From RGIG3701 sp017403345 (GTDB lineage Bacteria; Planctomycetota; Planctomycetia; Pirellulales; Thermoguttaceae): DNA of 64,000 bases. The DNA lies in NCBI GenBank assembly GCA_017403345.1, contig JAFQOH010000074.1, positions 56,793 to 120,792 on the forward strand, read 5' to 3'. The position numbers were made by a program, and so were the translations under genes. Shown piece after piece: positions 16,762-24,972 of this stretch. The notes below the pieces were generated by a model, which made no database searches, had not been told where the DNA came from, and worked only from the letters and a program-made list of their open reading frames with translations. Numbering within the stretch: position 1 is the first letter of the stretch; the number at the start of each line of letters is the position of its first letter.

Positions 16762-17373
16762 TTATTTCGCATCTTTGCCTCGAATAAATTCATTGTATAC
16801 ATAGGATATACAATCCGGATTTATGTCTGTTAAAATCGCTTTTTTCCCATGTTTGAGAATATTTGGGGCGATAATTCCATATCCGCAGCTGCAATCCAGA
16901 ATCGTATTGAAGTTCCGCGCGACATATTCCCGTGCTTCAATTTCATTGGAAAATGGAAGCGGACCATCGACATTCCAGATACCAAATGGAGCCTTCATTT
17001 TGTGGAATACGAAATCAATATATTTCCTCTGAGGTGCTTTCAGCATTTTACAAACCTGTTCACCGCAGAGAACAAAAGTCGGCAGATTCAGTTCCTTGAT
17101 AATCATGGTGAGACCATTCAGGTAATCCTTGTAAACGGAACCTTCGGCACTTGTACCCTTTGTGAATTTTTGGTATCCATGAAGCCAGGAGGGTTCCACA
17201 TAGATACAGTCTGCGGCTCGGAATTCCTCATGAACCCCCTTGCATACATCCCATACAAAGGTCGTTAGATATTCGGATCGGCGTATTCCAATATCTTTGC
17301 AGGCACGAACTTCCTGATAATTCCCCACCGCAGTATGGTATTTACCATATTCCTTCATTTTTTCTGGAGGCAT
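16762..17373 (-). CDS. Putative permuted SAM-dependent DNA methyltransferase
   Basis: The 203 residues carry motifs in permuted order. A catalytic-type box IYVEPSWLHG lies near residue 60, ahead of an AdoMet motif I-like TILDCSCGYGIIAPNIL near residue 158, which is followed by AILTDINPD (acidic motif II). Catalytic box before AdoMet box is the order of beta-class amino methyltransferases. The box EPSW replaces the usual DPPY or SPPY, so activity is uncertain. The ATG overlaps the stop of the IbrA-like gene (TAATG), so they are coupled. Alternatively it could modify a small molecule. Confidence 0.55.
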   Translation of the reverse strand: MPPEKMKEYGKYHTAVGNYQEVRACKDIGIRRSEYLTTFVWDVCKGVHEEFRAADCIYVEPSWLHGYQKFTKGTSAEGSVYKDYLNGLTMIIKELNLPTFVLCGEQVCKMLKAPQRKYIDFVFHKMKAPFGIWNVDGPLPFSNEIEAREYVARNFNTILDCSCGYGIIAPNILKHGKKAILTDINPDCISYVYNEFIRGKDAK

Positions 17374-18446
17374 TACAACATTTTCCCTTTCTTCGCGAGG
17401 TATGTATTACCGATATACTTGAAATCTATATCCTCTGTACAAATCGAGGTAAACATCGCATAGTACATAGAGTCTTTTTCTTTTTCATTCCATGCCGCAA
17501 TTGCTCGCTCAAGGTTGTTCAATTTCCTCCGAAATCGTTCCCTGTAATTTTCTGAAATTATATTATCGATCAGGTAATTTAAATATTCACTCCACGAGCT
17601 AAACATATTTGGCGGTTCCTGAATCCCTGCATGAATCTCTGTAAGGGTATGTTTTGTAGTACTGATATTTTTTACACGAGCATACAGCTTGGCATACAGG
17701 TCCGAATCAATTTCCTGCAGCGGAGCGATACTCCAAACAGCATTCTCGTGGATCAGCGAAGAAACACGACACATCCGGAGTGGTTTATGCGCAGCTAGAA
17801 GATTGTATACTTTGTTGTAATGACATCTGTTTTCAAAAATGTAATACCAAATATCCCGATAACTCCAATCGTAGAGCGGATAGATAACTACACCTTTTTT
17901 GTGACTGGAACCATAGGGCATACCAGGTAAGACCTCTTTGCCATAGAGAAGAGCCATGCGTCTTGCTGGTGCTTCTTCTGCTCGTACCCCGCCAAGGAGG
18001 ATATAGTTTTCAGGAAAATGATAGGACGCGGTTGCATTCAGCATATGAGTGAAACGTTCAACATGATAAACGTTCTCCTTAAATGAGATTTCTTCCTTTT
18101 CTCGCATCCATACCTTACCTTCTTCCCATGGAATAAACCATTCTCCGGCACTGGCATTCCAGAGCTTAAACGGACACTGGATCCAGTACGGTTCCACTTC
18201 TGGCCGATTCATAATGTACCGCATGTAGTCAACGGTTTGAGTATATTCAGCCTCCTGATCCAAGAAAAGAACGGGGACTTTAGAGATTCCCCGTTCTTTG
18301 GCAACTTCGAGAGTAACTTCAAGCAGAACTGTACTGTCTTTCCCGCCGGAAAATCCCACTGAAATATGACGACCGGTGTCATATAATTTGTGGATTCTCT
18401 GCTTTGCGGCTTCATACACGTTGAGTGTTTCAGAATAAATAATCAT
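17373..18446 (-). CDS. IbrA-like PAPS-reductase-family ATP pyrophosphatase
   Basis: This 357-residue protein has the N-type PP-loop SVGFSGGKDSTVLLEVTLE (SGGKDS at residues 33-38). Next come VPVLFLDQEAEYTQTVDY and EPYWIQCPFKLWNASAG. A C-terminal part carries YPLYDWSYRDIWYYIF and MCRVSSLIHENAVWSIAPLQE. This is the layout of IbrA/DUF3440 proteins, relatives of PAPS reductase and DndC. PP-loop enzymes adenylate a substrate, often for sulfur or nitrogen transfer. No 4Fe-4S Cys cluster like that of DndC is evident. Its ATG overlaps the upstream methyltransferase stop as ATGA. The target could be DNA, but that is inference. Confidence 0.75.
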   Translation of the reverse strand: MIIYSETLNVYEAAKQRIHKLYDTGRHISVGFSGGKDSTVLLEVTLEVAKERGISKVPVLFLDQEAEYTQTVDYMRYIMNRPEVEPYWIQCPFKLWNASAGEWFIPWEEGKVWMREKEEISFKENVYHVERFTHMLNATASYHFPENYILLGGVRAEEAPARRMALLYGKEVLPGMPYGSSHKKGVVIYPLYDWSYRDIWYYIFENRCHYNKVYNLLAAHKPLRMCRVSSLIHENAVWSIAPLQEIDSDLYAKLYARVKNISTTKHTLTEIHAGIQEPPNMFSSWSEYLNYLIDNIISENYRERFRRKLNNLERAIAAWNEKEKDSMYYAMFTSICTEDIDFKYIGNTYLAKKGKML

Positions 18447-19270
18447 TCTTTTTGGGCAATTAAATAATTGTTATACGGAACGATCTTTGCGCCCGGCAGC
18501 ATTTCCTGAATATCAGATGGATAATACTGGAAATGGTGCATGGCGACACCAGCCTTTTGATACGTTACCGGCTCATATTCTGGAGCGTAAAACATGAGGA
18601 AATACTTTTTGCACATACTTTCGATTTGGGGAATATACGAACGCATAATGTAACTGATGCTTCCGTAAAGACTCACCACACTATCGAAATTGTTTTTGAA
18701 AGTACACTCCTCAAACGCTTTGCAAATAAGCCGGTTTTTAAATTCAGGAAACTTGGAAACGAACATTTCACTCATCTTTTGTGCAGGTTCCACTCCTGTG
18801 TAGTAGGTAGGGGGGATACTAATAAGCTCGATGAGCTTCCCTGTCCCGCTTCCAATCTCTAATGTATTTCCAACAAGGAAACCTGAAAGCATATCGCTCA
18901 GTTCGTCGTCTTCATTCCGATAAATTTCTTCATCGAAAAAAGAGTCATAGTATGGCGCGATCACATTGTATTCATCAAACAGTTTTTGTCTGTTGACGAT
19001 GATGGTTTCATTGACAGGTGCACCCATAGTCCAATACTTGTATCCGTCGATATGAAGATACGGAAAATTGTATCGGCCCCATTTTTGATAGATTCCGTGG
19101 TTTCGCTGAAGAATGACAAATTTATCAAACTCATCGTTATTCAAAGCGCACCGATTCCGGACAATGTATTCATGGGGAATCGAAGGCATCGTCTTGGCCC
19201 ACGTCCAATGATTACGGCGAATGGCCTCCAGTACAAATTCCCTGTCTTCTCTTGAAATTGTGTTCTGCAT
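18443..19270 (-). CDS. Class I SAM-dependent methyltransferase with N-terminal extension
   Basis: The 275 residues fall in two parts. The first ~90 have no recognised fold and contain HGIYQKWGRYNFPYLHIDGYKYWTMG. The rest is a Rossmann methyltransferase with NVIAPYYDSFF before motif I LEIGSGTGKLIELI (about residue 136), GVEPAQKM as motif II, and a post-motif VVSLYGSISYIM. The family acts on many substrates. The first gene of the cassette, it is followed by the IbrA-like gene with a 4-base overlap. Upstream is an 80-base gap before the zinc-ribbon gene. Confidence 0.65.
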   Translation of the reverse strand: MQNTISREDREFVLEAIRRNHWTWAKTMPSIPHEYIVRNRCALNNDEFDKFVILQRNHGIYQKWGRYNFPYLHIDGYKYWTMGAPVNETIIVNRQKLFDEYNVIAPYYDSFFDEEIYRNEDDELSDMLSGFLVGNTLEIGSGTGKLIELISIPPTYYTGVEPAQKMSEMFVSKFPEFKNRLICKAFEECTFKNNFDSVVSLYGSISYIMRSYIPQIESMCKKYFLMFYAPEYEPVTYQKAGVAMHHFQYYPSDIQEMLPGAKIVPYNNYLIAQKE

Positions 19271-19349
19271 TTCATGCTCCTTTGAAAATCATTTGGAGGC
19301 ATGGTTGCTACAATGATAATATATAACCATGCAAAAATTGTTCAATACT

Positions 19350-19547
19350 CTACTTGGCCCTGTTTTCCGTATTCGGAAAGTTGGGACAAAATATTTCAGT
19401 AAATTGGGTTTTGTAACGGTATCCACACTGGTTACATACCCGATACCGATATTTGGTACGACCTTTTTTATCCGCAGTTCCTTGAACATAGGCCTTGCCA
19501 CCACATTGAGGACATCGGTCGATTTTCCTTTCCGATTTCACGGTCAT
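19350..19547 (-). CDS. Small zinc-ribbon protein
   Basis: The 65-residue product uses the ATG at 19547, which has GGAG 5 bases before it. It has two Cys pairs, RCPQCGGKAYV and RVCNQCGYRYK, separated by a basic ADKKGRTKYRY turn, a complete zinc ribbon of DNA-binding or transcription type. Small ribbons are common in phage early regions and may act as regulators of transcription. No specific function is evident. It lies 12 bases downstream of the ASCH-like gene. Confidence 0.65.
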   Translation of the reverse strand: MTVKSERKIDRCPQCGGKAYVQGTADKKGRTKYRYRVCNQCGYRYKTQFTEIFCPNFPNTENRAK

Positions 19548-19558
19548 ATTTACTCCTT

Positions 19559-20134
19559 CTATAAATCCAGATTCCATTCAGATGTTTTTGAGTTGTTGCG
19601 CAGGACCTCAAATTGGATTACTTCTACATCTCGTCCGGGATCCCACGTTCCTTTTCCGTTTACCCTTTCCCAAAGGTCTCGAAATCCTTGAATGTAGGAG
19701 CCTTCTATTGGTTCTGCCCCTTCTGCTTTTGCATCATCTTCGGAAATCGCACCAAGTTTCTGATAACTGATCTTTGTGATCAGCAGATGAATCCGCGCAT
19801 AATCAGCTTTCATGAATCGGGATTGTTTCCAACGTATTTTCAAATACTGATTCTGAATTTGTTCACGATTGACGGAGACCAATTCTCCATCAATATTTGC
19901 TTCATAATGACCATCTATTGGTCTGAAAAGACGAAGATAGTCATTGAATCCCAATGCACGAAGGATCGGAAAGGAATTTTCTCCAACGGAGACATTGGCA
20001 AATGCCTGTTTTACGTAAAGTTCCTGGCCAACATAATGCCGAATCCCAATTTTACGTCGTGTCTGCGTTTTGGTCCCATCGAGAATTTTACAGACAGAAT
20101 GGTCTGACATGACGATTCCTTTTAGCTTCTTCAT
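19559..20134 (-). CDS. ASCH-domain-like protein
   Basis: This 191-residue protein begins MKKLKGIVMSDHSVCKILDGTKTQTRR, the characteristic start of phage ASCH-domain proteins (G-KT-T-RR). It continues with YVGQELYVKQAFANV, YLKIRWKQSRFMKADYARI and a YQKLGAISEDDAKAEG helix. ASCH domains have a PUA-like fold and bind RNA or modified nucleosides; some are amidohydrolases acting on modified cytidines. Its presence next to a methyltransferase/PP-loop cassette may be relevant to nucleic-acid modification. This is inference. Confidence 0.7.
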   Translation of the reverse strand: MKKLKGIVMSDHSVCKILDGTKTQTRRKIGIRHYVGQELYVKQAFANVSVGENSFPILRALGFNDYLRLFRPIDGHYEANIDGELVSVNREQIQNQYLKIRWKQSRFMKADYARIHLLITKISYQKLGAISEDDAKAEGAEPIEGSYIQGFRDLWERVNGKGTWDPGRDVEVIQFEVLRNNSKTSEWNLDL

Positions 20135-20319
20135 TTCTTCTCCTTTCGGCTAAAGGTTTTCATCCATCGTTTTCGCATCTCCTCATGGTCATCACCATAA
20201 AGGCAAACAACATGAGTCTGCGTTCGATCACTACAGGCCAGAGAGATTCTTTTCCCTGCAATGTGATGAAACATCGCTTCATTGCCGCAAACCGGACAAC
20301 GCAAATTTTCATTACTCAT
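20131..20319 (-). CDS. Lar-like small zinc-finger protein
   Basis: The 62-residue protein has CPVCGNEAMFHHIAGKRISLAC and later HVVCLYGDDHEEMRKRW. The spacing of one CxxC and two later single Cys residues plus the C-terminal Trp helix resemble the Lar (restriction alleviation) family. Lar of Rac prophage eases type I restriction. Several Lar-like proteins of phages are uncharacterised, so the activity here is unproven. It overlaps the genes on either side by 4 bases (20316-20319 and 20131-20134). Confidence 0.5.
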   Translation of the reverse strand: MSNENLRCPVCGNEAMFHHIAGKRISLACSDRTQTHVVCLYGDDHEEMRKRWMKTFSRKEKK

Positions 20320-20672
20320 TCCTTTATCTCCTTTTCTTCGTATTTTTGGATAATTTCAATAGCGTTACAAAGAGTGGTTTGCATCTTTTTGGAGGCGTGG
20401 CCGCACTCTTCTTTCAACATGCCAGAATCGACCCCCGAAACTTCGAACTTAAAATACCACTTTACGAAGTGGGCACCTTGCGCAGGCATAAAAGTGCGGA
20501 AATTGAAGAAACTGCCGTCCGAACATTTTGTGGCGACGAATGCGTCGTCATCATCATTATATTCCAGCCAATAAACGGAAGTGCCGATTTTAATTACGGC
20601 TTTGGGAGCGTCGGCGTAATCGCAGTTCTCCGCCATCTCGACCAACGCATTCAAAACGTTTTCAATGTTCAT
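20316..20672 (-). CDS. Phage early protein of unknown function
   Basis: The 118-residue product starts at the ATG at 20672; a GTG lies directly before it. AAGGAG is only 2-3 bases away, so initiation may be coupled to the tiny overlapping frame upstream. The sequence is acidic with mixed strands and helices (KIGTSVYWLEYNDDDDAFVATKC, then HFVKWYFKFEVSGVD) and a C-terminal charged helix. No motif is recognised. Confidence 0.5.
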   Translation of the reverse strand: MNIENVLNALVEMAENCDYADAPKAVIKIGTSVYWLEYNDDDDAFVATKCSDGSFFNFRTFMPAQGAHFVKWYFKFEVSGVDSGMLKEECGHASKKMQTTLCNAIEIIQKYEEKEIKE

Positions 20673-20745
20673 CACTCCTTACATTCATCCTTTCTTTTCG
20701 TTTCTGAATATCATCCAAGCTCAAAATATCAATATTCCGCCCCAT
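20662..20745 (-). CDS. Possible 27-residue peptide overlapping the next gene
   Basis: Between the sigma-like gene and the 118-residue gene there is a short frame, MGRNIDILSLDDIQKRKE and on, of 27 codons. Its stop lies inside the next gene's start region. A GTG at 20766 would lengthen it to 34 codons. The upstream ribosome site is poor (an AGGAGG lies too far away). It fills an otherwise empty gap and could couple translation, but it may be chance. Confidence 0.3.
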   Translation of the reverse strand: MGRNIDILSLDDIQKRKERMNVRSDEH

Positions 20746-20755
20746 ACCCAGGGAA

Positions 20756-21274
20756 CTAACTGTCACATTTCAATTTGTCTTCCTCCTTTCTGATTTCTTG
20801 AAGCAACTGAATGGATTCTTTGTATATCTGACCAATTCTTGAACGAGATACCCCGAACCATTTGGCGATCTCTTCATACGTGTACCCCCTCAATTTTGCA
20901 GAAACGATTTCGGCTTGACGCAATGAAAGGCCTCTGAATACCTGAATGGGGGGGGCATCAACTTCGACATCCTGACATGGAATGATTTCCTCAACCATTT
21001 CTTCCATTACCAGCTGGGCACATGCCCTTTGGCAGCTGCGAACAGCGAGATATTTCAATTTGAAGTATATGGAATTTCTCAAAAGTTTTTCCATACTTCC
21101 AAGCTCCGGACGCCATGTGTTTGAAATTTGATAAGCCAATAGGATCAAGCATTCCTGCGCAAGGTCACAGGGTTCCGTTCCCTTTACATTGGCAAAATAT
21201 TTGTGGGCTAGACGATTGGCATAAGTGTGAAATTCATTTTCGACCATCCAGCTTAGCACTTCTTCCGGTTTCAT
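20756..21274 (-). CDS. Sigma-70-like (ECF-type) transcription factor of the phage
   Basis: The 172-residue protein starts at the ATG at 21274, preceded by GGAAG. The N-terminal part has a region-2-like helix set (LAHKYFANVKGTEPCDLAQECLIL) and YFKLKYLAVRSCQRA. The C-terminal part carries a clear region-4 HTH: LSLRQAEIVSAKLRGYTYEEIAKWFGVSRSRIGQIYKES. Such phage factors redirect host RNA polymerase or act as late activators. The gene lies among replication and middle genes, so control of late or cassette transcription is plausible. Confidence 0.7.
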   Translation of the reverse strand: MKPEEVLSWMVENEFHTYANRLAHKYFANVKGTEPCDLAQECLILLAYQISNTWRPELGSMEKLLRNSIYFKLKYLAVRSCQRACAQLVMEEMVEEIIPCQDVEVDAPPIQVFRGLSLRQAEIVSAKLRGYTYEEIAKWFGVSRSRIGQIYKESIQLLQEIRKEEDKLKCDS

Positions 21275-21306
21275 ATTACGCTTCCATTGTGAACTTTTTG
21301 ACCTGG

Positions 21307-21504
21307 CTATACATCCTGCCAGGTCGTTTTGGTTCCATCTTTGGCTGAGACTCGAATGCGGGTCGCAAGAAGCTGACAATTATCCAAAACCAGCTTGGCA
21401 TCCCGGTACATCTGCTCAGCCTTTTGAAGACCATCTTCCAATGTCTTGGCTTCGATTTTAAACACCTGAGAAATCGTTTCCTCTATTTCAATTTCGAGCT
21501 TCAT
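21307..21504 (-). CDS. DpnD/PcfM-family small protein
   Basis: The 65-residue protein starts MKLEIEIEETISQVFKIEAKTLEDGLQKAEQMYRD, which is the typical beginning of DpnD/PcfM proteins. It continues with LDNCQLLATRIRV. The family occurs in phages and mobile elements and has no settled function; DpnD is named from a restriction locus of pneumococcus. The ATG follows a good AAAGGAATAAAG ribosome site and lies 2 bases after the helicase loader stop. Confidence 0.65.
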   Translation of the reverse strand: MKLEIEIEETISQVFKIEAKTLEDGLQKAEQMYRDAKLVLDNCQLLATRIRVSAKDGTKTTWQDV

Positions 21505-21506
21505 CT

Positions 21507-22157
21507 TTATTCCTTTCGATAGTCTTTTTTCCCAACGAATCGAACCGTATCGAACATCTCTGCAAATCGGCTGTCAATTCGTCCTCCCAAACATCCAACG
21601 ATAGTTCTCTGATCTCCTGGATCCCTGTCATAGGTTGAAAGATTGGAAGTCATGATTATGATTTTCCCATGCCAACGCCAATTTTCATACAATCTGTAAA
21701 TCAAAGATTGCAAAATCGGCTCATTCCCGTATCTCTTGGTACCGGATTCCGCACCAACATCATCGATGATGATACTGCTTTGCCAGTCGAATGCTTCTTT
21801 ATAGTCATACTGACATTCCTCAGGAGAGATTCCCCATTTCTCATCAATTTGACGCATGGAATAAAATTGGATCTTTAACTCCATACTCAAAATGGATGCC
21901 AAAAATGTTTTCCCCCGTCCGGGAAGACCGTTCATAAAGAGCCCTTTGTCTGGCCTTGGTCCTTTACGTTCACGGCACATCTGATACTGAGCAACGAAGC
22001 GCAATACCTTCTCCAATTCATCTGTCGCGAGATTTTCGATATGGAAATGGTAGAAATCTTGCAATTTCCTGCGAAATTCTTCTGCATATTGGCTTTCCAT
22101 ATTCAAATTTCTTTCTTTCACGGAATGGCGAAAAATCTGTTCTTCGCTGAAAATCAT
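21507..22157 (-). CDS. DnaC-like helicase loader ATPase
   Basis: This 216-residue AAA+ protein has a Walker A GLPGRGKTFLAS (about residue 77-84). A Walker B SSIIIDDVGAE and sensor 1 IIIMTSNLS follow, and an Arg finger-like GGRIDSRF comes near the end, as in DnaC and phage helicase loaders. The N-terminal helical part would contact a helicase. It follows the DUF4373-type initiator by 6 bases, forming a replication module. Confidence 0.8.
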   Translation of the reverse strand: MIFSEEQIFRHSVKERNLNMESQYAEEFRRKLQDFYHFHIENLATDELEKVLRFVAQYQMCRERKGPRPDKGLFMNGLPGRGKTFLASILSMELKIQFYSMRQIDEKWGISPEECQYDYKEAFDWQSSIIIDDVGAESGTKRYGNEPILQSLIYRLYENWRWHGKIIIMTSNLSTYDRDPGDQRTIVGCLGGRIDSRFAEMFDTVRFVGKKDYRKE

Positions 22158-22163
22158 AATTTC

Positions 22164-22916
22164 TCAATACCTCACGTCATCAAAAGTTACTCCAGCTTCA
22201 CGCCCTTTATTGGGCCGTACTGAATAATCCTTGTCAAAGTCACCATTGTATATCTTTGTAAACATTTCCGGTTTCAAAAAGGTATCCAATGTTATGTGTA
22301 ACTTGCCGCTTTTGATAGGGGCAGCATGTTTCATTTTTTCCACTGCCGTACGGATCATTTGCATAGGTTCTCCGGATTTACCAAGGAACGTGAACAATTG
22401 TGACATCTTGTAAAGATGTGTAGGGGTACCGCCAAGTATTGATGGATTTTTCTGTCTAAAAAAGTCCACAACGTATTCCAGTGTTTTTACAACCTCTTCG
22501 GAGTATGTGTCCTCGGAATTTGTCAAAACAGTAACGGGTTCAGAAGCGGCTTTCTGACGACTCCCCCATCGCTTTTTCATTGCCTGTTTCCCAGCTTCCG
22601 CTCTTGCTTTTTGGATGTCGTCCTTCAGTTTCATGCGCTTGGAAAAGCCTTCGGAATAAAAACGCTTACCATCTTCGGCAAATGTAAATAGCCCAAAATT
22701 TTCAACAATGCTTTTCACAAGTTCCGAGGAAACACGAAGATCAAAGGCTATTGCATTATAATCTTTGACACTCATGTATTCTGCGGAATCCCGAAGTCTC
22801 TCCAAAATCATAAAGAAAACAGCATATCCTTCCGCACCATGTCTCATTCGTACGGCGAGAAGTTTCTCATCGTTACGAGCATTACAGTCGTGTGAAAAGT
22901 AATTAATAATTGCCAT
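22164..22916 (-). CDS. DUF4373/Lin1244-like phage replication initiator
   Basis: The 250-residue product starts at the ATG at 22916, with GGAGG 8 bases upstream. The N-terminal domain has YFSHDCNARNDEKLLAVRMRHGAEGYAVFFMILERLRD, the typical DUF4373 (Lin1244/Lin1753-like) winged-helix start. VKDYNAIAFDLRVSSELVKSIVE follows. A basic linker QAMKKRWGSRQK leads to a C-terminal helical domain. These proteins act as replication initiators in phages. Gene order with the loader supports that role. Confidence 0.75.
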   Translation of the reverse strand: MAIINYFSHDCNARNDEKLLAVRMRHGAEGYAVFFMILERLRDSAEYMSVKDYNAIAFDLRVSSELVKSIVENFGLFTFAEDGKRFYSEGFSKRMKLKDDIQKARAEAGKQAMKKRWGSRQKAASEPVTVLTNSEDTYSEEVVKTLEYVVDFFRQKNPSILGGTPTHLYKMSQLFTFLGKSGEPMQMIRTAVEKMKHAAPIKSGKLHITLDTFLKPEMFTKIYNGDFDKDYSVRPNKGREAGVTFDDVRY

Positions 22917-22942
22917 TTTCAATTCCTCCTGCGGAAAACTTC

Positions 22943-24055
22943 TCAGGTTTTTTGTTTGCCCAGTTCTTCTTCACGCACCATAAACAGATTGTCCAGTGTG
23001 ATATAGTCCCCATCATCAAAAACACCGTTCTCACAATCAAGTGAGAATTGACGTCTCAGGGAAGTGAGTTGAACTTTAGATTCCGCTTCACGAATTGTTT
23101 TGCTGTAGTAGTCAAAATCTCGATTTTGCGAATCTGATTCCTGTGGGATCGGTGCGATCTCTTTCCTCGTTGGTTTGTTTTTTTCAGTTCGTTTCTTTTC
23201 CTGACGCGGAACGTCCTCCTCAGCATCTTCAATGCATTCAGAGTGAACCGGCTCAGCTTCAATGAGCTGTTGACGGGCAGATTCAAACTTTCCGGACGAT
23301 GTTTCCGGCTCCACAATATCAGTGACCAACATCTCACCGTTCGAATCAACTCCAACGCTGCGTCCATCATAAATACAGGCTTTCTGGACGTTCATGGGGA
23401 GGTATTTGGCAATTCGACGAATGATGGTTTTGCGTCCCATTTCCTCGTAATCCGTTACCCATGGTCCATTATTTCCGCCTTTGCTTCGATTTCGGATGGC
23501 ATCAACCTCCTCCCTGGTCATCAAGTCGAAATGATAAGAACCATCTTTGAAACGGGCAATGGCATAGAAGGCAATCACCTCTCCCCGTGGCATCCGAAGA
23601 TCGAATGTGTGGTGAGGAAGTTCTCCAGTCCCAAAATCAAAAGAAAAAGCGTCGTTTTCGTGGACCGCATGGGCAATCAAAGATGTTAATTCTCCTGAAC
23701 GCCGGGCCAAGTCAATGAGTCCGCGGTAGCCAAGAATCAGCTGTATTGTGTTACCGTAGGGGATTAAATATGCTTGCCCCAGCAACCCGTCAGGCTCCAA
23801 TCCAAGTTGGGCACAGGCAAGTAATGCACCAAAAAAAGTATTGGGAGAACATGCAAGTAATTTGTTGACCCGGTCGCGATCCTTGTGGTCTTTAGCAACC
23901 AATAAATTGCAACAGATCCTTGCAAAACGGTCTGGCTTAAAAAAGTCAGGAAGTGCTTTCTGAAATTGAGGGACCATTTGGAAAATCGTCTTTTTCCGCA
24001 TGTCAATCGCCTCATCAACCGAATTTCGACTCATCGTCATTGCATTTTGATTCAT
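22943..24055 (-). CDS. recT: RecT-family single-strand annealing protein
   Basis: This 370-residue protein has the RecT core: LPDFFKPDRFARICCNLLVAK, then ALLACAQLGLEPDGLLGQAYLIPY, then IQLILGYRGLIDLARRSGE, then KTIIRRIAKYLPM. RecT promotes strand annealing during phage recombination. The C-terminal ~120 residues are an acidic, Glu/Lys-rich tail typical of SSB-binding or oligomerisation ends. It is paired with a YqaJ-type nuclease whose end it overlaps by 41 bases. The ATG at 24055 has AAAGGA upstream. Confidence 0.9.
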   Translation of the reverse strand: MNQNAMTMSRNSVDEAIDMRKKTIFQMVPQFQKALPDFFKPDRFARICCNLLVAKDHKDRDRVNKLLACSPNTFFGALLACAQLGLEPDGLLGQAYLIPYGNTIQLILGYRGLIDLARRSGELTSLIAHAVHENDAFSFDFGTGELPHHTFDLRMPRGEVIAFYAIARFKDGSYHFDLMTREEVDAIRNRSKGGNNGPWVTDYEEMGRKTIIRRIAKYLPMNVQKACIYDGRSVGVDSNGEMLVTDIVEPETSSGKFESARQQLIEAEPVHSECIEDAEEDVPRQEKKRTEKNKPTRKEIAPIPQESDSQNRDFDYYSKTIREAESKVQLTSLRRQFSLDCENGVFDDGDYITLDNLFMVREEELGKQKT

Positions 24056-24962
24056 TGTAAAATCCTTTTGGGGTTATGGTCTTTCGTCCAGTTTTGGATG
24101 TCCGTATCGTTGCGATCGTTCTTCCATTAAATAGAAGCTGTTCGCAGTTTCGGGCGTACTTAAGAATCCGAAACTTTAAGGATTCTTCTCTGGCATCCCA
24201 TTCTGCAGTTGCCTGCTGACGAGCGGTTCTGATTTGGAACAGCTCGAATACATTTTCGTAAATATCCGGCGGAACAGCCTTCATTGAATATGGTTCAACT
24301 TTAGGAAACAAGTATTCCAAGTCGCAGACATCTACGGGATCTGGGGGGAGCATATTCCTCACACACTGCCAGAATGCTTGCCCTCTTTCAAAAAGTGCGT
24401 TCTGGAGTTCACGGTCAGGAAAAATCTCATAAATCCGCACGTCCATATAGTTTCCACATTCCAGCCATACAATAACATCTGCACGTTGCTTTTCCGTAAC
24501 CATCAGATACCACTGCATCTGACAGTAGATTGGCATGGGAACCTCATTGCTTCCTTCTTTTCCCCATATTTCAAGTTTCATGGATGTTTTGGCATCGACG
24601 ACGCTCTCTTCTGTCCATCCATCCAGACTTGCGCACATCCATGTATGTTCTTTATGGCGCAGTATTTCCGGCTTTGGAAGAAGAGTGCGTCCAGTTTTCT
24701 CTTCGTACATCCGAAGTAAAAGCGGTTCCATTGCATGACCTTTAAGTGTATAAAGGTTTTCAGAGGAGTCCCGCGGACATTGTCCCGTTTTATCCAGCCA
24801 AAGTTCCAAGGGGGTTGGGATATTGGCGAATGGCCGGACCTTATATGGTGTTCCATTCTTACCTATTCGTTCCTGAATTACCGAGGAAAGCCCTGCAATT
24901 GCAGCCGCATCACTTCCACCAATTCCCTTACGTCTTTCAGCAAGCCATTGGGTTCTATCCAT
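24015..24962 (-). CDS. YqaJ-type viral exonuclease
   Basis: The 315-residue protein begins DRTQWLAERRKGIGGSDAAAIAGLS, the family start with the conserved GGSD. MEPLLLRMYEEKTGR follows near residue 72, then the catalytic block SLDGWTEESVVDAKTSM and a QMQWYLMVTEKQRADVIVWL strand-helix. These are the PD-(D/E)XK motifs of lambda-exonuclease-like YqaJ proteins, which make single strands for RecT. The neighbouring RecT completes the recombination pair. Confidence 0.85.
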   Translation of the reverse strand: MDRTQWLAERRKGIGGSDAAAIAGLSSVIQERIGKNGTPYKVRPFANIPTPLELWLDKTGQCPRDSSENLYTLKGHAMEPLLLRMYEEKTGRTLLPKPEILRHKEHTWMCASLDGWTEESVVDAKTSMKLEIWGKEGSNEVPMPIYCQMQWYLMVTEKQRADVIVWLECGNYMDVRIYEIFPDRELQNALFERGQAFWQCVRNMLPPDPVDVCDLEYLFPKVEPYSMKAVPPDIYENVFELFQIRTARQQATAEWDAREESLKFRILKYARNCEQLLFNGRTIATIRTSKTGRKTITPKGFYNESKCNDDESKFG

Positions 24963-24972
24963 CTAAGTCCCC

